Part shown: one piece after another, positions 14,511 to 22,638 of the stretch
Numbering within the stretch: the first letter of the stretch is position 1
Layout: each line of letters starts with the position of its first letter
The notes under the pieces: model-generated
What the model saw: only the letters and a program-made list of their open reading frames with translations
The model's database searches: none
Told to the model about the DNA's origin: nothing
Made by a program: the position numbers and the translations under genes
Source: Brevinema_A sp051649245
Lineage (GTDB): Bacteria; Spirochaetota; Brevinematia; Brevinematales; Brevinemataceae
DNA: 23,507 nucleotides
Assembly: GCA_051649245.1 (NCBI GenBank)
Contig: JBOFGS010000023.1
Coordinates: forward strand, 1-23,507
Direction of reading: 5' to 3'

Positions 14511-16376
14511 ATGTCAAAAATTATCGGAATTGATTTAGGAACAACAAACTCTGTTGTTTCTGTTATTGAAAATGGTAAACCTGTTGTGATTGCTAACCAA
14601 GAAGGGGCAAGAACAATGCCGTCAATTGTGGCATTTACTGAAAAAGGAGATGTTTTGGTTGGGGCACCAGCGAAAAACCAAATGGTCACAAATCCGGAAA
14701 ATACAATTTACTCTGCAAAACGTTTTATTGGTCATCGTTTTGAAGAAGTTTCTAAGGAGCATACTCCTTATAAATTAAAAAAAGGTTCCAATGATCATGT
14801 TATGTTTGACACAAGAAATGGAGATAAAACTCCTGAACAAATAGGTGCTCTTGTGTTAACAAAGCTTAAAGAAGCAGCAGAATCTTATCTTGGCACTAAA
14901 GTTACAAAAGCTGTTATCACGGTTCCTGCTTATTTTAATGATTCTCAACGTCAGGCAACTAAAGATGCCGGAGCGATTGCCGGATTAGATGTAGAACGAA
15001 TTATTAATGAACCAACAGCTGCTGCGTTAGCATATGGTCTTGATAAAAATAAAGAAGAGCTTGTTGCTGTGTATGATTTTGGTGGTGGTACCTTTGATAT
15101 TTCTGTTCTTGAAATTGGAGATGGTGTTTTTGAAGTTAAAGCAACTAACGGAGATACACATCTTGGTGGTGATGATTTAGATAATGCATTAATTAAACAT
15201 ATTATTGAAACTTACAAAAAAGAATCAGGAATTGATCTAGGAGCTGATTCTATGGCTATGCAGCGTCTTAAAGAAGCTGCAGAAAAAGCGAAAATTGAGC
15301 TTTCTTCCAAGCCTGATACCCAAATTAATCTTCCATTTATTACTGCTGATGCTACAGGACCTAAACATTTAAACATGAATCTTACAAGAGGAGAATTTGA
15401 ATCAATTGTTCGTCCTATAGTAGAACGTTCTTTGAAACCTTGTGAGCAAGTGTTAAAAGATGCAGGTCTTTCTAAATCAGATATTAAAGAAGTTATTTTG
15501 GTTGGTGGACAAACCCGTATGCCTCTTATTGTTGAGCTAGTAAAAAATTTCTTTGGGAAAGAACCTTCGAAGGGAGTCAATCCTGATGAAGTAGTATCAC
15601 TTGGTGCTGCTATTCAAGGTGGTGTTCTTAACAAAGAAGTAAATGATATTCTTCTTTTGGATGTCACACCATTATCTCTTGGTATTGAGACTTTAGGTGG
15701 TGTTAATACGGTATTGATCGCACGTAATACAACAATACCTGCATCAAAATCTCAAGTATTCTCTACAGCTGCAGATAATCAAACTGCCGTAACTATTCAA
15801 GTACTCCAAGGTGAACGTCCTATGGCAAAAGATAACAGAGTCTTAGCAAACTTTAACCTCGAAGGTATCCAACCAGCACCTCGTGGTATTCCTCAAATTG
15901 AAGTGACTTTTGATATTGATGCAAACGGTATCCTTAAGGTTTCTGCAAAAGATTCAGGATCTGGTAAGGAACAAAAAGTGACTATTGAAGCTTCTGGTAC
16001 ATTAAGTCAGGATGAAATTGAACGAATGCAGAGTGAAGCTGAAACAAATGCTGAAGAAGATAAAAAAGTCAGAGAAACAATAGAATTAAAAAATCAAGCT
16101 CGTTCTCTTAATTATGGTATTGAAAAACTTATTACAGATGATGGAGAGAAGATTTCTGAGGCTGATAAAAAAGAACTCGAAGAAAAAAATGAAGCATTGA
16201 AAAATGCATTGGAACAAGATGATCATCATGTTATTGAAAAAGCAATGAAAGATTTAGAACCTGTTTCTACAAGAGTTTACCAGCACTTAGCTGCTCAAAA
16301 TAATCCGCAATCATCACAATCAGACCAATCATCGTCTTCTGATGATATCATTGATGCAGAAGTTGTTGATAAGTAA
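14511..16376 (+). CDS. dnaK: DnaK, Hsp70 chaperone
   Basis: 621 residues from the ATG at 14511, which has GAAGGAG in place; an in-frame ATG at 14496 overlaps that site and is rejected. The ATPase domain has IGIDLGTTNS near the start, VPAYFNDSQRQATKDAG, NEPTAAALAYG, the phosphate loop DFGGGTFD and the adenosine motif VGGQTRMP. The linker DILLLDVTPLSLGIE leads to the peptide-binding beta domain and helical lid. The tail ends DDIIDAEVVDK, like the DDVVDAE-type tail of true DnaK. It binds unfolded proteins with DnaJ and GrpE. A hairpin follows (16383-16412), after which dnaJ has its own promoter. Confidence 0.99.
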   Translation: MSKIIGIDLGTTNSVVSVIENGKPVVIANQEGARTMPSIVAFTEKGDVLVGAPAKNQMVTNPENTIYSAKRFIGHRFEEVSKEHTPYKLKKGSNDHVMFDTRNGDKTPEQIGALVLTKLKEAAESYLGTKVTKAVITVPAYFNDSQRQATKDAGAIAGLDVERIINEPTAAALAYGLDKNKEELVAVYDFGGGTFDISVLEIGDGVFEVKATNGDTHLGGDDLDNALIKHIIETYKKESGIDLGADSMAMQRLKEAAEKAKIELSSKPDTQINLPFITADATGPKHLNMNLTRGEFESIVRPIVERSLKPCEQVLKDAGLSKSDIKEVILVGGQTRMPLIVELVKNFFGKEPSKGVNPDEVVSLGAAIQGGVLNKEVNDILLLDVTPLSLGIETLGGVNTVLIARNTTIPASKSQVFSTAADNQTAVTIQVLQGERPMAKDNRVLANFNLEGIQPAPRGIPQIEVTFDIDANGILKVSAKDSGSGKEQKVTIEASGTLSQDEIERMQSEAETNAEEDKKVRETIELKNQARSLNYGIEKLITDDGEKISEADKKELEEKNEALKNALEQDDHHVIEKAMKDLEPVSTRVYQHLAAQNNPQSSQSDQSSSSDDIIDAEVVDK

Positions 16377-16382
16377 ATAAAC

Positions 16383-16412
16383 ATTAAGAGTAAGTGAAAA
16401 CTTACTCTTAAT
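16383..16412 (+). terminator. Hairpin with GAAA loop after dnaK
   Basis: ATTAAGAGTAAG (16383-16394) pairs perfectly with 16401-16412; an added T-A pair closes a GAAA tetraloop. It is followed by TTATATT, a poor U-tract, so it may terminate only partly or protect the 3' end of the grpE-dnaK message while some transcription continues into dnaJ. Confidence 0.6.
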
Positions 16413-16417
16413 TTATA

Positions 16418-16446
16418 TTGACATTTCTTTCTTTTTACTTCATAAT
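16418..16446 (+). promoter_or_regulatory. Sigma-70 promoter of dnaJ
   Basis: TTGACA (16418-16423) and CATAAT (16441-16446) with a 17-bp spacer. The leader of about 24 nt carries AAGAGG before the ATG at 16477. This gives dnaJ housekeeping expression separate from the sigma-54-type promoter of grpE-dnaK. Confidence 0.75.
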
Positions 16447-16476
16447 AATAATTACAATCAAAGATAAGAGGTTATA

Positions 16477-17553
16477 ATGGCAGATTACTATGATTTACTA
16501 GGTGTTTCTCGTTCTGCGAGTCCAGATGATATTAAAAAAGCTTTTCGTAAACAAGCTATGAAATACCATCCTGATAAGAATCCAGGTAATAAAGAAGCTG
16601 AGAATAAATTTAAAGAGATTGGGAAAGCTTATGAAGTCCTTTCCGATACTCAAAAACGACAAATGTATGATCAGTATGGTGAAGCCGCTTTTCAACAAGG
16701 TGGTGGCGGTAGTGCTGGATTTGGTGGTGGTTTTGAGGATGTATTTCGAGGTGGATTTAGTGGTAGTTTTGAAGATATGTTTGAAAGTTTCTTTGGTGGA
16801 AGTTCTCGTCAACGTCAGACAGAAATTCAAGGCTCAGATCTCCAAACAAAAGTTACCATTGATTTAAAAGATGTACTTGAAAAACAAACTGTTAATCTAA
16901 AAATTCGTCGAGCAGAACCTTGTCGCACTTGTAAAGGTACAGGCTCAAAATCTCAAAAAACACCTCAAACATGTTCTACTTGTCGTGGTATGGGACGTGT
17001 TCAAGTTCAACAAGGATTTTTTGCAATGAGTCAGACTTGTCCTCATTGTCAGGGTTCTGGAAAAATGGTTGCAGATCCTTGTCATGTTTGTCGAGGAGAA
17101 AGTACGGTAATCGAGCAAGTTTCTGTTGCAGCAGTCATCCCTGCAGGTGTTGATGATAATATGAAATTACGTATTTCTGGTGAAGGAAATGCAGCTCCTT
17201 TTCATGGTTCTCGAGGTGATTTGTATATTTATATTCATATCAAAAATCATACAAAATTTGTCCGAGATGGAGATCATTTACTTGCTAAGTTACCTCTAAG
17301 CTATAGTAGAGCTATTTTAGGTGGAGAAATTGAGATAGAAACGTTAGAATCTAAGAAAAAAATTAAACTTCCAGAATCTATTCAGCCTGGACAAAAAATA
17401 AAAATTGATCATGCAGGATTGCCTAATGTACGTTCAGGAAAGCGGGGAAATATTTATTTTGAAGCTTCTATAGAGGTTCCCAAAAAAGTTTCTTCTAAAA
17501 CAAAAGAATTATTAAAATTACTTGCTAAAGAAATGAAAGAAGATCTACAATAA
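16477..17553 (+). CDS. dnaJ: DnaJ, Hsp40 co-chaperone
   Basis: 358 residues, a little under the common 370-380. The J domain (1-70) has the HPD motif at 31-33 that triggers DnaK ATP hydrolysis. A Gly/Phe-rich region follows (74-110). The zinc domain has four Cys pairs: C149-C152 (CRTCKGTG), C166-C169 (CSTCRGMG), C188-C191 (CPHCQGSG) and C202-C205 (CHVCRGES). The fourth lacks the usual final Gly but keeps both Cys. C-terminal substrate-binding domains run to the end. It delivers unfolded proteins to DnaK. Transcribed from its own promoter and closed by a strong shared terminator. Confidence 0.98.
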   Translation: MADYYDLLGVSRSASPDDIKKAFRKQAMKYHPDKNPGNKEAENKFKEIGKAYEVLSDTQKRQMYDQYGEAAFQQGGGGSAGFGGGFEDVFRGGFSGSFEDMFESFFGGSSRQRQTEIQGSDLQTKVTIDLKDVLEKQTVNLKIRRAEPCRTCKGTGSKSQKTPQTCSTCRGMGRVQVQQGFFAMSQTCPHCQGSGKMVADPCHVCRGESTVIEQVSVAAVIPAGVDDNMKLRISGEGNAAPFHGSRGDLYIYIHIKNHTKFVRDGDHLLAKLPLSYSRAILGGEIEIETLESKKKIKLPESIQPGQKIKIDHAGLPNVRSGKRGNIYFEASIEVPKKVSSKTKELLKLLAKEMKEDLQ

Positions 17554-17586
17554 AAAAGAGAAGCAATTGCTTCTCTTTTTTATTGT
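17547..17586. terminator. 40-bp perfect palindromic bidirectional terminator (dnaJ / rodA)
   Basis: The arms 17547-17566 and 17567-17586 are exact complements with no formal spacer (centre AAGCAATTGCTT). GAGAAGC/GCTTCTC is flanked by A6 and T6, so both strands end in a U-tract. It lies just after the dnaJ stop and just before the rodA stop (17594). Confidence 0.92.
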
Positions 17587-17593
17587 TGTATTA

Positions 17594-18910
17594 TTAATGG
17601 ATAAACCGTCTTCGATAAATATTCAGTACTAATGCCACTCCAATGATACAGACCATATAAAAAGATCCCCCATAGCTAATAAATGGGAGTGGTAAACCTG
17701 TAACTGGTGCAACTCCAAGATTCATTCCGATATTGATACAAATATGACATGTGTACATTCCGAGTAATCCGGTAGCAATTAACGACCCTTCTTTGTCTTT
17801 TGCAGAGATGATAACTTTTATAATAAACGAAAAAAATACTATATAGAGGATAATAATAAAAAGACTTCCCATAAATCCTGTTTCTTCTGATAAAATTGAA
17901 TAAATAAAATCAGTGTGTTTTTCGGGTAGAAATCCACGTAGATTTTGAGTTCCCTTAAAAATGCCTTGCCCAAATAGTCCTCCAGAACCAATAGCAATTT
18001 GGGATTGAATGGTATTGTATCCAGCACCTAATCTATCAAATTCTGGATTTAAAAAGACCAACAAGCGATTCCATTGATAAGGTTTTAAAATTTTACCAAC
18101 TACCCCTGTCATTAACAAACTAATTCCTATAATTGCAGAACCTGTTGTGAATTTATTAATCCATGCAAGAGGTTGTATAAGATCAATAATAAATGTAATT
18201 AATGCATAAATTAATAAAATAATAGATAAGGCAAAAAAAGTATTGTGATCCATTAAAATTTCTAAAATCGCATGCTCAGTATTATGGATGGTTTTATAGT
18301 AAAATTGATAGTATGCATACATAAGTATCAGTAATATTGTTAAAATACCCGTTCCCAGTGCATTAATGATGATTGTAATATCTTTTAATCCAAGTAATGA
18401 CATGAATAGAAATATCGTACAAAAAACAACAGCGGTTCCTAAGTCAGGTTGAAGCATAATTAATATTAAAGGACATAATAAAATAGCAAATCCTTTAAGA
18501 AAGCTCTGAAAATTTTTATCATCTTTTGCGATATTACTAAGAAATTTAGCGTAAAAAATGATATAACATAATTTCATAAATTCAGAACTTTGGATTCCTA
18601 AACTACCGACTCCAAGCCAACTTCGAGCTCCTTTAATTTCTTTACCAATAACTAACGTAATAATTAATAATATAATGCCTAAAATATAATAAATAAATGA
18701 TGTTTCAACAATATAATAATAATCAATAGATAAAATAATCATTGCGATGATTATTCCAATAATAATCCACATTAATTGACGAATGTAGAGGTTAGTATTT
18801 TGGTTATTTTCTATTTGTCCTGTACTGATAATAAAAATAATGCCAATAGTTGATAGTAGTAGTGTTACAAGAATAAACAAAAAAGTTTCACCTTTAAATA
18901 ATTCTTTCAC
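17594..18910 (-). CDS. rodA: RodA, SEDS-family peptidoglycan glycosyltransferase
   Basis: 438 residues, longer than E. coli RodA (370), with about ten or more membrane helices. SEDS signatures are present: GARSWLG (94-100), LQPDLGTA (153-160), the NRLLVFLNPE...GAGYNTIQSQIAIGSGG...G region, the extracytoplasmic LPEKHTDFIY with D334 at the position of the essential Asp, and PFISYGGS near the C-terminus. It polymerises lipid II into glycan strands with PBP2 as elongasome partner. The extra length is mainly a hydrophobic region around 195-270. The start is GTG at 18910 with AAAGGA upstream, 11 bases after mrdA; last gene of the mcsA-mcsB-mrdA-rodA operon. Confidence 0.95.
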   Translation of the reverse strand: MKELFKGETFLFILVTLLLSTIGIIFIISTGQIENNQNTNLYIRQLMWIIIGIIIAMIILSIDYYYIVETSFIYYILGIILLIITLVIGKEIKGARSWLGVGSLGIQSSEFMKLCYIIFYAKFLSNIAKDDKNFQSFLKGFAILLCPLILIMLQPDLGTAVVFCTIFLFMSLLGLKDITIIINALGTGILTILLILMYAYYQFYYKTIHNTEHAILEILMDHNTFFALSIILLIYALITFIIDLIQPLAWINKFTTGSAIIGISLLMTGVVGKILKPYQWNRLLVFLNPEFDRLGAGYNTIQSQIAIGSGGLFGQGIFKGTQNLRGFLPEKHTDFIYSILSEETGFMGSLFIIILYIVFFSFIIKVIISAKDKEGSLIATGLLGMYTCHICINIGMNLGVAPVTGLPLPFISYGGSFYMVCIIGVALVLNIYRRRFIH

Positions 18911-18921
18911 TCAATGATCCT

Positions 18922-20748
18922 TTATTGTGTTTTGTTTTTGTTGTATAATTCGGGATATAGAACACCGAAGTAGTAGTTGAACAACTCAGCCACCACACGT
19001 ACTGCCGCACCTGTTCGTTCTCGTTCTAATAGAACTGTAATAGCAATAGCATTTGATAGATTTTCTTGCCCATAAGGTCCATAAGCAGTGAAGAGTCCGT
19101 TATCTTTTCGCCCAAGACCAGTTTGTGCGGTTCCTGTTTTTGCAGCGATAGGAATAGAAATCATTTTGTAACGATTCAACCAACCTGCGGTTCCTTTTGT
19201 TGGATCTAATACTTTTTGCATTCCTTCTTGTAATATTTTAAAATGATCCGGTGGTAAATTAATGGTTTTGAGAGGTGTTTTTTCTTGTTTCCAAAGAATA
19301 GCTTTATCCCTAATACGTAGTCGTTCTTTAAGGATATAAGGACGATAGATAGTTCCTCCATTTGCAATTGCAGTAGTAAGCATATTTAACTCTAGAGGTG
19401 TGGTTAGCATATCTCCTTGACCAATTGCAATATTTGCTGTATCACCGTGAGACCAACGTCGCTTGTGTGTTTTACGGAACCATGTATCATTAGGAATAAA
19501 TCCTGAATGTTCATCAGGAAGATCAATTTGGTAGGGTTTTGTTATCCCAAACTCTCGAGCCATATCAAAAATTGCATTACGCCCAATTGTTTGTGAATGA
19601 TGATAGTAATAAACATTTGCAGAGACACCAATGGCAGTTCTTATTCCATCTATCTTACCATGATTTTTCCAATCTTTGAATGTTCTATTACCAATATCAT
19701 AAGATCCAGTAGTCATAAGAGGTTTGTTTGGATCAACACCGGCTTTTAAAAAAGCTGCCGAAGAAATTAACTTGAAAATAGATGCTGGTGGATACTTTCC
19801 TTGGAGGACTCTATTGACAAAAGGATGGTCAGGATTTAGAAGTAAATTATAGAATTCTTGTGATGATTCGGAAATATTATTAAAGATATTTGGATTGATA
19901 GAAGGAGTACTCACAAGTGCTAAAATTTCACCACTATCAACTTTTGTAATGATAGCAGCTGCTTTATAAGTAGAAATAAGTTCATATAATTTTGCTTGAA
20001 GACGAGCATCAATTGTTAAAACTAAATGATGATTTTGAATCGGATCTTTGAATATTTCTTGTTGGAGAACCTGACCTCGTGCATTAACAGAACGTTGTAA
20101 AATCCCGTGTTTTCCACGAATCAATTCGTCATACTGTTTTTCAATACCTATTTTTCCAATAGATGCACCTAAACTATATTCAGGTTTTTCTTGTACTTCT
20201 TTGTATTCTTTTTGATCAATTAACCCTGTATATCCCACAACATGAAAACTTGATTCATTAAACGGATAAACACGTTTTGGTTGGTTTTCCCAATAAACAC
20301 CAGGAAAGTTTTCTACTTTTTCTGCAAAGTAACTGATCGTGTCAACAGACACATCTGTTTTTAGTACAATAGGGGTGTATTCGTCGGCTTTGCTATCTTT
20401 AATAATTTTTTCAATTTGATCAACGGTTAATCCTAGTTGTAAAGCTATTTTATCAAACATTATTTTTTTTTCATTTGGATCTTTCGGTAAGTTTGCTTTG
20501 ATAATAGTGAGTGCAAGTGATTTTTGATTGTAAGCAAGTTTTAATTTTTTATTTCTATCATAGATAATACTTCGATGTGCCGCAACACGAATGCTTCGAT
20601 TTTGGTTACGTTCGGATCTATTTTTAAAAATACTACCTTTCATTAATTGAAGATAAGCTAAGCGTATAGTAAAGATTAAAAAAATACAAATTAAGACAGA
20701 AATAATAGAAAAAAGACGTTGATATGATATATTTTTTGATTCAGTCAT
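18922..20748 (-). CDS. mrdA: Penicillin-binding protein 2, elongasome transpeptidase
   Basis: 608 residues, normal for class B PBP2. One N-terminal membrane anchor (about 11-33), the pedestal domain (RSERNQNRSIRVAAHRS, then YPFNESSFHVVGYTG), and a transpeptidase domain with catalytic S323-I-F-K326, S376-A-N378 and K537-T-G539. It cross-links peptidoglycan side chains during cell elongation and activates RodA. The ribosome site AAGGA overlaps the stop of the McsB-like gene, 8 bases upstream, so translation is linked. All active-site motifs are intact, so it should be beta-lactam sensitive in principle. Confidence 0.96.
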   Translation of the reverse strand: MTESKNISYQRLFSIISVLICIFLIFTIRLAYLQLMKGSIFKNRSERNQNRSIRVAAHRSIIYDRNKKLKLAYNQKSLALTIIKANLPKDPNEKKIMFDKIALQLGLTVDQIEKIIKDSKADEYTPIVLKTDVSVDTISYFAEKVENFPGVYWENQPKRVYPFNESSFHVVGYTGLIDQKEYKEVQEKPEYSLGASIGKIGIEKQYDELIRGKHGILQRSVNARGQVLQQEIFKDPIQNHHLVLTIDARLQAKLYELISTYKAAAIITKVDSGEILALVSTPSINPNIFNNISESSQEFYNLLLNPDHPFVNRVLQGKYPPASIFKLISSAAFLKAGVDPNKPLMTTGSYDIGNRTFKDWKNHGKIDGIRTAIGVSANVYYYHHSQTIGRNAIFDMAREFGITKPYQIDLPDEHSGFIPNDTWFRKTHKRRWSHGDTANIAIGQGDMLTTPLELNMLTTAIANGGTIYRPYILKERLRIRDKAILWKQEKTPLKTINLPPDHFKILQEGMQKVLDPTKGTAGWLNRYKMISIPIAAKTGTAQTGLGRKDNGLFTAYGPYGQENLSNAIAITVLLERERTGAAVRVVAELFNYYFGVLYPELYNKNKTQ

Positions 20749-20756
20749 GAGAATCC

Positions 20757-21794
20757 TTATGATGACTTCTTTTTATTTATTAAAGATATTGTACTATTGA
20801 AAATTTGAGTAATAAGTTTTAAACGACACGTATCAATTTCTTCTAAATTGTCAAGATTGTTAAAGATGGTGCTACTATTTGTAAGACGATATATTTGTTC
20901 CAGCCATAAATTTCTATCACGAATGTGATAGATAACTTGATTGAGCATATCAACAATCGCAATAAACTCCAATGTTTCATGATAACAAATACTCTCTTTA
21001 GAGAGTATTTGTTGTATTTGAGATACGAAGAATTCGATATCTTCTTCTTTATCAAGAATTTCTTTACGTGTTTTTAATTCTAATTCTGTTAATTTTTGTA
21101 CAAAGAGATTAGTATGAGCAAGTTGATCGTGTTCACTAATTCCAAAAGCAGTATTATTGATTAAAATAAAAAATTTTTCATGCACACAATCTGTAAATGG
21201 GATTAATGTAAATCGACTTTCTTCACATATCTGTATTAGTTCTGTAATGCAACCACTTAATTCTAATCCTGCTAAATTAAGCAAGATCTTACAAGATAAT
21301 CCATTGCCAATGTGGGCTATATCTGATGTGAGATATCCAAAATCATTATGAAAGGCAAAATCAATTTGCTCTTCAAATAGCTCAAGAATAGGAACAAGAC
21401 GTTTATAAATATTTTTAATTGTCAAACCAAAGTCCGTAGAATAAAGATGAAAATGACTGATTTCATTAGGCAATAAAATCCAACCACCATCTTTTTGATA
21501 AAATAAAACAGAATTTTTTTCTATAAAATCATCTGATAGAAGCATTTCAGACGAAATATTTTGTTTTTGAATATCAGAGAATTCTGATAGATCTTTAATA
21601 ACAATTTCATATTTATTATCATGTAATAATATTTTTTTATACTCTTCAGCAATCAATTTTTTTTCGTAATTTTCCATCTTATTAGGAAATAATAATCCAT
21701 TAATATTTCGAAAAATATCTACTTGGCTTGATACGACAATATTATTTGTAGTTGTTTTTTGAGAAATGTTACGTGGTAAAATAATTTTTTCCAT
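20757..21794 (-). CDS. mcsB: McsB homologue (protein-arginine kinase family) lacking catalytic motifs
   Basis: 345 residues, the McsB length. Family landmarks are in order: VVSSQVDIFRN (20-30, aligned to VLSSRVRLARN), FPNKM, an LPNE segment (108-111), IDFAFHNDFGYLTS (144-157), HIGNGL, LLNLAGL, and LINNTAFGISE (211-221, aligned to ISNQVTLGxSE). But the working residues are gone: SSR is SSQ and the next Arg is Asp; NEEDHxR is NEISHFH (110-116); CPTN is DIAH (158-161); RASV is SCKI; and RGxYGE has no counterpart around 195-208. It should not phosphorylate arginine; a scaffold or phospho-arginine-independent regulatory role is likely. It follows mcsA by 7 bases without a ribosome site, suggesting coupling. 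Confidence 0.8.
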   Translation of the reverse strand: MEKIILPRNISQKTTTNNIVVSSQVDIFRNINGLLFPNKMENYEKKLIAEEYKKILLHDNKYEIVIKDLSEFSDIQKQNISSEMLLSDDFIEKNSVLFYQKDGGWILLPNEISHFHLYSTDFGLTIKNIYKRLVPILELFEEQIDFAFHNDFGYLTSDIAHIGNGLSCKILLNLAGLELSGCITELIQICEESRFTLIPFTDCVHEKFFILINNTAFGISEHDQLAHTNLFVQKLTELELKTRKEILDKEEDIEFFVSQIQQILSKESICYHETLEFIAIVDMLNQVIYHIRDRNLWLEQIYRLTNSSTIFNNLDNLEEIDTCRLKLITQIFNSTISLINKKKSS

Positions 21795-21801
21795 AATTGT
21801 T

Positions 21802-22365
21802 TTATTGTTCTAATTTTGAGATTCGTTTTTGGATTTTTGCAGCTTCTTCATATTCCTCAAGACGTACTAACGATTGAAGTTTTAATCTCAATTTTTCTAA
21901 TTCAATTGTTTTAAAATAGTCTTTTCTTAGGCGAGTAGGTACGTTACCAAGATGTTTATTGCTAAAACTATTTTCATGCACTAGTTCTTTAATAGGGGTA
22001 TTAAATAATTCAAAGCAATAGTTACATCCAATCTGATATTCAATGATATCAGTATAAGAGCTACGACAAACAGGACAATTTTCTGTATCATGTTCTTTTT
22101 CTACTTCTGGATGTTGTGTTGAAATTTTGTTAATATGACCAACAATATCAGATAAAATATTTCGCATAGCATTAATACTATGAAGAATCTCTTCGTTTTC
22201 TTCACTATTGTTACCAAGAGGAGAATTACTTGAAAATCGTTTCATAGCACATTGGGGGCAAAGACCTTCCTCTCCGATTGATTCTCCGTTAAATGTACGG
22301 AAAAATAATACAGCCGGTTGTAAATTACATAGATCACACATTTTTGAAAACATATTATCACTCAT
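21802..22365 (-). CDS. mcsA: McsA-type zinc protein with UVR motif
   Basis: 187 residues from the ATG at 22365, which has GGGAGGGG close upstream; an in-frame ATG at 22386 lies before that site. There are four CxxC pairs: C10-C13, C36-C39, C97-C100 and C114-C117 (CPVCRSSYTD...GCNYCFELF, the McsA pattern). A UvrB/UvrC-type helical motif (about 155-187, EEYEEAAKIQKRISKLEQ) ends the protein. In Firmicutes McsA activates the arginine kinase McsB and helps direct stress proteins to ClpCP. Here it is the first gene of an operon with a kinase-dead McsB homologue and the elongasome genes mrdA and rodA; no ctsR or clpC is adjacent. Confidence 0.88.
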   Translation of the reverse strand: MSDNMFSKMCDLCNLQPAVLFFRTFNGESIGEEGLCPQCAMKRFSSNSPLGNNSEENEEILHSINAMRNILSDIVGHINKISTQHPEVEKEHDTENCPVCRSSYTDIIEYQIGCNYCFELFNTPIKELVHENSFSNKHLGNVPTRLRKDYFKTIELEKLRLKLQSLVRLEEYEEAAKIQKRISKLEQ

Positions 22366-22401
22366 AATCCCCTCCCTTTTTATCATATCAAAATATACTC
22401 T

Positions 22402-22429
22402 ATGATAAGATTATAAATAATCTTATCAT
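22402..22429. promoter_or_regulatory. Operator-like palindrome in the mcsA promoter
   Basis: ATGATAAGATTA (22402-22413) and its exact complement (22418-22429) are separated by TAAA. The repeat covers the -10 and most of the spacer of the promoter, the classic position for a repressor. A further TATCAT half-site lies at 22381-22386 in the leader. The sequence is neither a CIRCE nor a CtsR box. Confidence 0.65.
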
Positions 22430-22438
22430 TAATGTCAA
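22410..22438 (-). promoter_or_regulatory. Consensus sigma-70 promoter of the mcsA-mcsB-mrdA-rodA operon
   Basis: On the minus strand TTGACA (22433-22438) and TATAAT (22410-22415) are 17 bp apart, a full consensus match. Transcription should start near 22403, about 38 bases before the mcsA ATG. Gaps of 7-11 bases between the four genes imply that this is the main promoter for PBP2 and RodA too. Confidence 0.85.
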
Positions 22439-22457
22439 GCAATTATTAAAATCAAAA

Positions 22458-22482
22458 ACTCCCTACAAGTGGTGTAGGGAGT
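22458..22482 (-). terminator. Rho-independent terminator of the repeat-protein / 48-aa operon
   Basis: ACTCCCTACA (22458-22467) pairs with 22473-22482 (10 bp, loop of 5). On the minus strand the stem is followed by TTTTTGATTTT. It lies 9 bases past the stop of the 48-aa ORF and just upstream of the mcsA promoter. Confidence 0.88.
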
Positions 22483-22490
22483 ATAGAAAT

Positions 22491-22637
22491 TTATAGTTTT
22501 TGAGATATTTGTTGTTCAAGATAGTTGTGTATTACAATAAGTTTTTGTTTTAATCCTTTCGCATTTTTAAAATTTTGTTCAATAATACGTTGATATTGTT
22601 TTTTATGATAATACATTAATTTTTCTTTAAAACTCAT
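22491..22637 (-). CDS. Small basic protein of 48 residues, unrecognised
   Basis: ATG at 22637 to TAA at 22491-22493. The start codon is separated by a single base from the stop of the preceding gene, with AGGA 7 bases upstream, and the ORF ends 9 bases before a good terminator. Both facts support translation. The product is Lys/Gln-rich and probably helical (MSFKEKLMYYHKKQYQRII... ending EQQISQKL), with no Cys or membrane segment. It contrasts with its very acidic neighbour and could bind it, but that is conjecture. No family recognised. Confidence 0.6.
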   Translation of the reverse strand: MSFKEKLMYYHKKQYQRIIEQNFKNAKGLKQKLIVIHNYLEQQISQKL

Positions 22638-22638
22638 T

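Noticed and set aside
15212..15580. 122-aa frame antisense to dnaK
   Set aside because: It lies wholly inside dnaK on the other strand, has no ribosome site or promoter, and mirrors codon bias of the real gene.
20757..21794. McsB-like gene as a decayed pseudogene
   Set aside because: The frame is complete at family length, tightly packed with translation coupling on both sides, and the fold landmarks are kept; relaxed decay would have broken the frame.
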